Positions 55,581 through 64,000 of a stretch of 64,000 nucleotides of DNA are shown here, in pieces (position 1 is the stretch's first letter; the number at the start of each line of letters is the position of its first letter). Made by a program: the position numbers and the translations under genes. Where the stretch lies: assembly GCA_950295325.1 (NCBI GenBank), contig OX485803.1:26279554-26343553 (forward strand). Direction: 5' to 3'. Below the pieces are notes generated by a model. It had not been told where the DNA came from, did not search any database, and saw nothing but the letters and a program-made list of their open reading frames with translations. Origin of the DNA: Polytrichum commune. Its lineage: Eukaryota; Streptophyta; Polytrichopsida; Polytrichales; Polytrichaceae.

Positions 55581-56725
55581 CAGTGTTCAAGATTGAAGCC
55601 CTCATATGAGTTTCATTTTGAAGGGCTCTAAAATTTGAGCCCTTCGGTTGAAGGGCTAGTTCAAATTCAAGACGTCAATTCAGTAATATAGAAATAAAAT
55701 ATAAAAAACTCATATTAAACTTATGCATGATTTATATGGTGCATGCTTCCAATACAATGTGAAGAATTAAGAATCAACCATCTAACTCCACCTCTTCTAG
55801 TGATAATGCCCTACGCTTGTTGGTTCTTGTGCCAATTTTCCAAGATTCAAAAATACTATCCCAATCCATGAATTCAACTCCTAACCCATTTAGACTAACC
55901 CTCATTAAAGCATCTAGTGTGTCAAGGTTGAGTCTAGTTCTCCTTTCACTCTTAACCCAATTTTGCTTTGAAAAACCACGCTCACAAACAGCAGTGCTAG
56001 TTGGGATCACAAGTATGGCTTGCCATAGCGACATCATAGTTGGCCAATTAATCATGAACTCCCGGTCATTGCCACAAAAAACCCAAGCTTCTTGCATACT
56101 TCGGCGTTCACAAACGGAACATAACATCTCCACGAGCTATAATTGTAAACAACAACATTTCAAAGCCTGAATCAGTACCTTATCAATAGCTGGATGGAGC
56201 TTGGACTGTGCTTCCTTCCCCTAATGCACTCGCAGCTGCAATTGCACTAATTGATGATCCTTTCATAACCCCACCATCATGCTCCACCACTACCAGTGTG
56301 TTGGCCTTCACCCCACAAAAAACATTCATTCGTGATTAGCCTGTGAATTACATCACAAACCTTTAAATTTGTAGACCCAAATCAGCACTGATTTCACATT
56401 GATTGAATCACATCACACTACAACACTGACTCAATGCTTACCAAAGAAAGGGTTGGATTCCAATCTTTTGCAAGACCTAAAAAGTTGAATTCCAAGTCAG
56501 ATCGATGTTGAATGAATCATTTGCTAGGTGTTGAGGTTGTCACTGTAGCGACCTCCTCGTCACTGTAGCGCTACAGTGTTGACGGGTGTAAAAATTTTGA
56601 GGACGTCAAGTGAAGTTTTCATTTTGAGTTTGGGGTTGCATTTTGAAGGGCTGTTTTGAGAGAGGTATATTTTGAAGGGCCAAATCGCGTTTGAAGGGCA
56701 TTGAAGACTTCAATCTTGAACACTG
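55581..56725 (-). mobile_element. hAT transposon, 1,145-bp deletion derivative
   Basis: A perfect 18-bp TIR, CAGTGTTCAAGATTGAAG, starts at 55581 and its complement ends at 56725. Both are flanked by an identical 8-bp duplication ATCGGAGT (55573-55580, 56726-56733). Several TTGAAGGGC subterminal words near both ends could be transposase-binding repeats. It contains the hAT dimerisation-domain remnant at 55774-56133 on the minus strand and a perfect palindrome CACTGTAGCGCTACAGTG at 56561-56578. The identical TIRs and TSD suggest recent movement, presumably in trans. Confidence 0.9.
55774..56133 (-). pseudogene. hAT transposase C-terminal dimerisation domain
   Basis: A 119-residue frame. Residues about 29-85 match the hAT C-terminal dimerisation region: WPTMMSLWQAILVIPTST, then AVCERGFSKQNWVK, then RTRLNLDTLDALMRVSLNG. 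The CERGFS block is a hallmark of plant hAT transposases and domesticated relatives, in which this domain mediates oligomerisation. The catalytic core and BED zinc finger are absent from the element, so this is an internally deleted copy that cannot transpose itself. The C-terminal tail is acidic and short. The superfamily assignment is firm. Confidence 0.85.
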
Positions 56726-56733
56726 ATCGGAGT

Positions 56734-58689
56734 GTCCATAGGAGAGGCTACTATAAGAGGATTCCCCCCCAATTTTGCTGGACAAGGTCACTTGCATTTG
56801 AAGAGGTGGGCACTGAGAATAATAGAAACCACATATTAGGTTAAAGAACGTAGGCCAAGTTGAATATATATGGAAAGTTTGTTCATAAAATAATTATATC
56901 ACATAGACTTATTGTCATAGCATCACGGAGTCACTCAGACCAAGAAAGACCCATTATGTGGGGCATAGAAAAGTCTACATCTTGTGCCAACCTCTCTAGA
57001 TTGGTCATGAGTTTTTGTATCATCTGAATACTCACATGTTGTGCACAACACACAAAATCTAGCATATGTGGAGGGGTGACCTGGGAACACATTGATGGAC
57101 CATGCAATTGTTAATATCAACCACAAACTGCACCATATAAATCAATAAGAGCTTGTTGTAGAGTAGAATGGGACTATTCAAACAAATGCTATTGAATTAT
57201 AACCCCATTTTCATCTACGTGATCCAAATTTCAATCATGTAAAACCATAATCGTAGTTGTGCCACCTTCATGACAGAATGACAACATGAACCTAGGATTG
57301 GTGATTGGAAATTATGCAGAAATAACAAGGTTGAGACTTTGTGGAAAATAATGTGGATTGCGTTAACAAAATATTTAACATGTATAGGTATGCAAATTCC
57401 ACCAAAGAATTTCTAGGATGGACAACGGAAGGAATAGTTATCTGGACAAATTCTTGGACATGCCCTAGCGAGCATCTACATGAATAGTGTCATCTACCCT
57501 GAGGTAATTGACCACGATTATATCACAAGATGATCATGACCCAACACTCTAGTGTGGCCTCGTGTGATAAGAACATAAGATGCAACAAGATCATGACACT
57601 CAAATGACCTAAATTGCAAATGACACCACCCTACTTGTAGGCTGCCTCCCATTAACACCCCCCAATTGGTTGAATTTGTGAACCCCTATGGAAACACCTG
57701 GCCATTTGCCACGTGTGCAAGAACCTCCAACTATGTGTCTTTACCCTCAAACTTTGCCAAAATCACATTGTACAACAACCCCCTATCATGCAACATCTCC
57801 AAGAATACCTTGCAAACTTTGCAAACAACAAAAAGGATGCAATGGAGCATGTTAAAATGAACAACAATATAGAAACATTTGATACAACATGCATAACACC
57901 TAAATGACACATGATCGAAAGTGAATGGAACAATATATGGTAGAGGTCAACAACACATGTCCACCCCTATTCCAATAACAAAGAGCATCTATGGCCAACT
58001 TGAAGTACAACACGTCCAACAACGTGGTCTTTGAGCAAAGCTCAAAGAACATGACCATGTAGGCGGCCTAGTTGCTCACGGACTGCACCTGCACTCCAAA
58101 CATCACTCCGTTGATGCACTCGCAATAAAACCTATCATTGGCCACATCAGTATAGAACGTCCACAAAAATCACATAACGTAGGACATGGCAATGTTGCCA
58201 ATGTTGGTGCCCATGGACCAATTCCCCAAAGCAAAGATGTTGTAATAACTAAAGAAGTCATTTTGAACCAAATACAAAGACACACAAAGAAACACATAAA
58301 ACAAAGCAATGTATGTAGTATGTAACATGCAACAAACACAAAAACGAGGGCAATAGACGTGGACGCATGCTCTATTTCAATCAATTCAATCGCATTGTAC
58401 AAAAGATATTCAACGTGTACCGGTATATGTGCATATATGTTTGCACTCAAAATGCCTTTGAAGATTCCCAAAGTGTCAATGGACTCCAACGCTTGAAAAG
58501 CTTTGTGCGTAATGCCACCGTCCATCACGAGCAGAGAAAATAACTTTGATGTGATGTATTTCGAATACAACTCAACAAAACATCCTCCATGTCCTTCTGA
58601 ACAATATCCCACATAGACCAATTGTATATGGCATGGTCAAGGCCCATGCATACACTTCTACTTTGTGAAGAACCTATGTACCGGATGGG
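56734..58689. other. No gene recognised
   Basis: The minus-strand frame at 58103-58621 (172 residues) is hydrophobic and Cys-rich. It may be a shadow of, or a continuation of, the decayed minus-strand coding region at 58690-59480, but it has no recognisable domain. Confidence 0.35.
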
Positions 58690-59480
58690 CTCTAATATGT
58701 CGGATTCCATCACTCATCGGAAAGGAGTACCAGTTTCAGCACTAACAGTGCAACAAGTGCCCAACCACCATTGTTGTGATTGTTCCTAAGATGCACGACC
58801 ATGAGAAATGGCATTATTTTTCCTCGTTTTGCAAATTGATCCAACCATGGGGTTGTCGTCAACATATGTGTCCATGGTGTACAATATGAAGCAATCACTA
58901 AACTCATCAAGAACATTTTATTCCGTGTTGAGGTCTGCACCATGGTGGGGATCGAATACATGTGCAATTGTCAACAATGGCTGAGATATCTCCACAGAGA
59001 CAATTGGTTGACCCCACAACAAGAACAAACGTAGAAGTAGGATTTTTTTTTAGACAGTGTTGAATACATAGGGGAACCAAAGCCAATGGGGCACTGGACG
59101 AGTGGGGACTTGGGGCACCAATTCCACATGTCTACATAGCACCCTATAGGCTCCAAGTCCACAATTTGTGGAGGAGGTTTGCAAAAATGGTGGACCTCAT
59201 GATCAAACTAAGTAAGAGGTGAATGAAATGGCAAAACATCGAGCACTGGTGGCCTTGTTTTCATGTGAGGTGCCCTGTATGTGAAAATCAATGTTGATGT
59301 CCAAGGTGAAAGGTGCGACATCTCCACATATGGAGGTGGTGAATGTGGATGATGGCCTTGAAGAGAACCCTGGTTGTGGGGGGATGGAGGCATTTCCATG
59401 GAATATAGAAATCGCCAAGTAACCAAATTGAACATTGCAACCTTGAACCCCTGCAAACCCCCCTTCCCACCCACACACAT
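58690..59480 (-). pseudogene. Unknown coding remnant, related to 50929-51480
   Basis: A minus-strand region with stops and frame changes. The block at about 58835-58920 (FSDCFILYTMDT, NPMVGSI), followed by SQEQSQQWWLG near 58750-58780, corresponds to the 50929-51480 frame and its downstream WWLG. Upstream in the minus direction is a Pro/His-rich part (59200-59480), as in the other copy. It is more decayed than the copy at 51 kb. No family is recognised. Confidence 0.35.
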
Positions 59481-61207
59481 TAAAACATTTTTATAAGATG
59501 AGTTTTTGAAAGACACACAATGACTTTGAGATGAACAAATTCAAATGCCGAGACTGACAATGAATAATGAGAATCGAACTCAAACATCACCATGTGGCAC
59601 AACCCATTGGTACACCCCCCCCCCTCCCAAAAAAACAAAAATCTAAAGATAACATGGATACCATGTTTACTCATTGGCTCATCATTAACTAAAACATCAA
59701 TAAGACATGGCCCAATTGAATTGACAGAGGACAACAAAACACAAAAAGTTATAGATCAAAATATCAAATATTTTTAAATTCAACATCGAGAATGAAGTGC
59801 AGAACCAACATATAGTAGTTGCAATTGGGAAACACGTATTGATAAATCTTCCAAAACATATCTCACAACCAATAGGTTGACCTTGGGACAAAATGTGCCA
59901 ACATATTGTCACTAGTATGCAAACTGTAGAGCATGTTGAATCCAACAAAGCCCAAACTGGAATGCAATCCTTTGTTCACACCACATCCCAAAGATGCATA
60001 TATATGAGTTTGTGGCCAAAAAATGGATGGGGGAAAAACTCACTCAATGGCAGAATTGCCACAAACTTGAAAGGTTGATTGCTTTGCCACAAATATGGTA
60101 CCGGGGGGGTGCCACAATGGGTGATTGCTTGCTTGGCGGAATGCATAGGGCAAACAAAAAATGAAAGGGACCATGGATGGGAAACATTGGCATTATGTTT
60201 GCACACAAAATCAATTAGCATAAAATGTTTGTCACGTCACATGGTCTCGTTAGAGGGAGCATTGACGAACTATGAGCGGACACATCACATACTTCAATAT
60301 GTTATTATCTTCTTCTTCTTTTTGACAAGGGCTAATTTTTCCTTCCCAATGTCATGATGTGGAAGAAGATTTGGGGAAGTTTATTGTGTCATGAATTTTG
60401 GGAAAACAACATGGGCGCACCGCTGATATTCACAAATGATCATGGACGGGCATGCATTCAAGATGAAATTAGTTGTGCAGAGTTCTAAGTTGGCCATGTA
60501 GATCACACACTCATGTCCCTTGTTTAGTGATAAATTGGGATAATTAGAAGAAGAAAAAACGTAACCCCTAAACCAAATAATTAACTTCAAGGAACATGAA
60601 GGATTGGCACATGTCATATGTATATTTCTAACCCAATGATCATCACCGCTAGCATTTCAATTTAATGGAATTTGGAATAATTATGAATTACTATCCATTA
60701 AAGCCACATTGAAATTTCCACTACAAACCTAACTAAGCATGGAATGATGAGTCAACATCGGCCTTGGTGGGGCGGTTTAGCCGACGTCTAAAGTATGGTA
60801 GTATGTCTGAGGCAGACAACCAATAAGCTACCACTGCAAAGTGGGCCTAGGCTATGGCGAGCAGTGGAAGGACGTTAGCCCTTTGCTCCTAAATTGAACC
60901 AAGAATGTGGACTCCTCACTTGCCTACTATTGAGGAGAAGTCATGAAATGAGGTATCTCATTCACTAGACTGTAGCCGCCTTGGAGATTAATAATTGCCA
61001 GTGAAATCCTCATCGCGAAAGAAATTTTTTAGCTTGAAGATTCAAATTTGGAGGACCTCCATAAAATTGTCCAAGCATCTTTTTGACATAATCCTGGTCC
61101 TACCGAACCCTCCTTTGAAGTTGAATAATGTAATGGAACCTTGGGATCTTCAAGTGGTATAATTCTTAAGCCAAAGGTGTAGGTTCCATGCAAGAAACTA
61201 TATAGCA
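59481..61207. other. No gene recognised
   Basis: Short frames only. An antisense GAGTTCGATTCTC near 59570-59585 resembles a pol III B box but has no convincing partner. Confidence 0.35.
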
Positions 61208-61280
61208 TGTGAGGTTTCATGTAATAGCATGTAATATGACTAAGTTAACTACCTAGGCCCATTTACATGGAACCTCACAT
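61208..61280. repeat. Short foldback
   Basis: ATGTGAGGTTTCATGTAA and TTACATGGAACCTCACAT face each other with one or two mismatches across a loop of about 37 nt. It may be a MITE remnant. Confidence 0.5.
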
Positions 61281-62385
61281 GTTATAATTGGCATCTCTCC
61301 AACCATCCAAATTTAGAAGAAATTATTTTCACTAATTGTCCCATTTTGGACACGTTAGCTTAGTGACCTTTGGATCTTCTCAAAATTTCGTTAAAACAAA
61401 TAAATTTTCTTCCCGTATCTTCAAAATGGAGTTGGTTTCCACATACAACTGATGTTAATCCTAAACTTTGTCAATGATAGTAGGATAAATTTTCCTTGAC
61501 ATCAAGAACGTATGAAAGTTCCAAGTTCATTGGAATGCACCCTTCGCAAAGAAAGGATTGAATAAGCTTTATAGGACCATCCACTCAAAGTAATAATAAA
61601 TGAAACTAAAGCCTGAAAGCCCGACTCATTGGGACTAAGTCACCTCTTGTTCAACGTGTGAGCGAATATGCAGTCACTTCATTAATACCGTTGAAGTTTT
61701 CTTCATATTTCCATTTGTGATATCAAGGGACCACCAAAGTGATTCCCCTTCCTCTTCCTCCCCTTCATCCATTTTATGCACTAAATGCTCCCCTAGGTTG
61801 AGTGATATGGCCTTGATTCTTGTGTAGGAATTCCTCTTAACATTAGAATGGCATGCATCTTGGAAGAGTATTTTGCATGCTTGAAGGCTTGTGTTGCCTC
61901 GTGGTGTTTAGTAAACTCATTTATTGTGGATGAAGAGATTCGAGTCAAATCAACTTACACTAAGTTGAGGGTGGTCCCTCCCCCCCAACTAGAGTCCATT
62001 ACATCACTTATGGTATTTAGTATCATGTACACTATTGGTGAACGGTCTAAACTAGATGCTTGGAGGTCTAGTGTTGTCACGTCCACTGATTTTCACCATG
62101 GCACTATTTGTCAGCATCGGTAACTTTTTGAAGTGCAACCTATATATGGCATGATACTTTACGTAACATATTGGAGTGTTGGAGATGATAGTTTTGCGTT
62201 TTAATTTGCAAGAGGAAGATGTTGTTAAACATATTGATGTCTATTGGCATGTGTTTACAGTTTAGGGTGCAAGAGGAAGATCATATTGAGCATACTAATG
62301 TCAAGTGTCATATATTTACGCTTATGTTCAACTTGTTGACAATTGCGTCACCTACACATAGACCTCATAATATTGTTGAACATAC
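61281..62385. other. No gene recognised
   Basis: The frame at 61848-62123 has no domain. Nothing else is supported. Confidence 0.35.
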
Positions 62386-62600
62386 TACATTGGTTATCCC
62401 ATTTAGTGTATGTTACTATTTTAGAGTTACATAGTGCTATAACTATTGAATGAGAATTTTACCAAGAAAATTCATTTATGTTCTATAATGTTTGAACAAC
62501 CTATTGAACTTTTGTTGGTAAAAATTGAACTCATGAGTAAGATGTTATTGCATTGCGTAATTTCAAGTAATAACACACACTAAATGGGATATTCAGTGTA
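62386..62600. mobile_element. MITE family M, copy 3 (~215 bp)
   Basis: The ends are TACATTGGTTATCCCATTTA and, inverted, TACACTGAATATCCCATTTA, with subterminal GTGTGTTATTA/GTATGTTACTA blocks. It is collinear with 42424-42629. A further partial M-like end (CACTAAATACTATGAACGGT) lies at about 62740-62763. Confidence 0.75.
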
Positions 62601-62763
62601 ATGCCAAGATATTAGGAATCACACTAACGCCAAATGTTGTGAGGTTTCACTACAAGTCAAAGTCGTTGGCCATTAGTGTAACCTAGCATAAGCCTTATAA
62701 TAGATTAAGTGATCCATTAGTGACACCATTACACATGTGACACTAAATACTATGAACGGTGTA

Positions 62764-64000
62764 GAATATTTTGGGGTCTTTGATGTCACTTTCAAAATCA
62801 TATCAACTTTAGTTTCAAAAAGAGAAATTCAAGCTACAGAATGGCTTGATCTTTTTCTATCTTCACAACAAAATGAATTTACCTAGACATTATGAAGCTC
62901 TAATCATGCTTGAAGGCTTAGGATTTGTGAGGGTCATGTAAGGGGCTCCAATAAAAACCTACCTCATGTAGGTGTGTGGTTGATTCATCCCAACTTAATC
63001 TCAATAGATTAATTCACCATATTGACTCTTAAATGGGCTCAATAACCGTGATGTAATCTAGTGCCAAAAACCCAATTGAGATGAATTAACAACAAAATTG
63101 AGAGGGGCAAGTCTTTATGGTAGCCCCCTCTCTCTCTCCCCCCCCCCCCCCCCCAAGAAAAAGAAAAAATGATAACATAACATAACGATGGTCTAGGCTA
63201 CCAATTTAGTTTGAGTGTGTTTGAGGGCCACATACCAAGAGCTGTGACCGTGAAATCCTAAGGGCCTTTGAAAATCACCCAAAGGCCATATTGTGGGAAA
63301 TAGATTTCCACTTTTGCAATTGATAGCCCCTCAAGCTTATTGTTAAGTGAAAGTGAACCATGTTGAGGAACCGCAAAACATGTTTGGGTCTTGGTCCCCA
63401 TGATAACAATAGAATATTTATAAAAGCCAATGGAAATTTAATTCAATGTCACACCCCTCAGTAAATTACGTTACACCCACCTCTTTTCGATGGGCATGAC
63501 GCAATATATGATACACCTTGAAACATTATCGACTTGTTGTCATGTAGGGACGCCATGTAGATTTCTCATGGACTCGAATTTCTTTGGTCACTTGGGCCTT
63601 CAAGCTAGACTAATGAAAAGTAAACTTTTACCGTTTCTGGCTTCTCGACCAGTCATATAATTTATATATCATAGGCCAAGGGTCCTCAAGCTCCTAGTGT
63701 AAAAGTGGCCCTAAGGGCCTCTTCAAACACGCGACTGAGACCCCTTGACCATTACACTTCAAGCACTCTCATTGGTGGAAAAGGCAAAGCCGGTCCAAGT
63801 TCGCTTCATACTAGCTTGAGGGACCAACATAGTTTGTGAATGCAAGATGGATGTAAAGTCTACATGGACTCCTACGTGGCATCAAATAGATCATGCTTCA
63901 TGGTCAAATGAATTATTTTCAAAAACCACCTCTTGAAGGTAGGCCTAACAGAAAACTAGGAGACCATGACACTCCAAATGCTCGCAACCGTTGATTTATT
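62764..64000. other. No gene recognised; poly-C tract
   Basis: A run of 17 C lies at 63138-63154 after a CT microsatellite. No coding region or terminal repeat was found up to the window end. Confidence 0.4.

Noticed and set aside
58103..58621. 172-residue hydrophobic minus-strand frame as a membrane protein
   Set aside because: Its hydrophobicity follows from AT-rich antisense codons. It lies within decayed coding-like sequence and has no family signature.
60740..60900. Structured RNA gene suggested by short paired words near TGTCTGAGGCAGACA
   Set aside because: The words do not add up to a recognisable snRNA, SRP RNA, RNase P RNA or tRNA fold.
63138..63154. Poly-C (and poly-G at 51104 and 45969) as G-quadruplex regulators
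   Set aside because: These are plain homopolymers without gene context and are prone to sequencing-length error. The G tract at 12502 is kept only because it is part of a TIR.

Overview
The window reads as a repeat-dominated stretch of a large, AT-rich nuclear genome of a green plant, either a land plant or a streptophyte alga. I recognise no intact host gene, rRNA, operon or CRISPR array. The plant assignment rests on the transposon content: Ty3/gypsy elements, Emigrant/Lemi-like and Tourist-like MITEs, hAT elements, a plant-style DDE transposase, and short AAACCCTA-type motifs. The species cannot be fixed from sequence alone.

Layout. 1-5.6 kb: a broken minus-strand Ty3/gypsy copy with gag, zinc knuckles and a retropepsin-like domain, followed by its LTR. 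6.5-8.3 kb: a decayed plus-strand DDE/pogo-like transposase. 11.5-15.7 kb: a transposon nest. It holds a truncated 739-bp-type hAT MITE, two copies of a ~600-bp TIR element, a 1,314-bp element with G-tract ends and an unknown ORF inside one of them, and a ~1.07-kb near-palindrome between them. 16.7-26.4 kb: the centrepiece, a degenerate Ty3/gypsy element flanked on both sides by 739-bp hAT MITEs with 8-bp target duplications. Its order is LTR, gag, C5-cytosine DNA methyltransferase domain, reverse transcriptase, RNase H, a nested 1,246-bp solo LTR with 55-bp tandem repeats, integrase, and a C-terminal PHD finger.

26.4-44.7 kb: mostly MITEs of several families, many nested, with TSDs or a related empty site visible (Emigrant-like, Tourist-like, pogo-like with a transposase tail, and unnamed TIR families). 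44.7-64 kb: sparse AT-rich DNA. It holds a tRNA-like sequence without an anticodon arm, a 154-bp hairpin, two related decayed minus-strand coding regions (51 and 59 kb), a second copy of the unknown ORF (54 kb), and a 1,145-bp hAT element with perfect 18-bp TIRs, an 8-bp TSD and a residual transposase dimerisation domain.

The most notable system is the retrotransposon joining a DNA-methyltransferase 'writer' and a PHD chromatin 'reader' to the usual gag-pol set. This copy is dead: it has stops, frameshifts and internal deletions, and the methyltransferase N-terminal motifs are missing. The methyltransferase and PHD-bearing segments are nonetheless still long open frames. Capture of cytosine methyltransferases by retrotransposons is known in some algae and dinoflagellates. 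The PHD combination and the in-frame gag-methyltransferase junction deserve checking.
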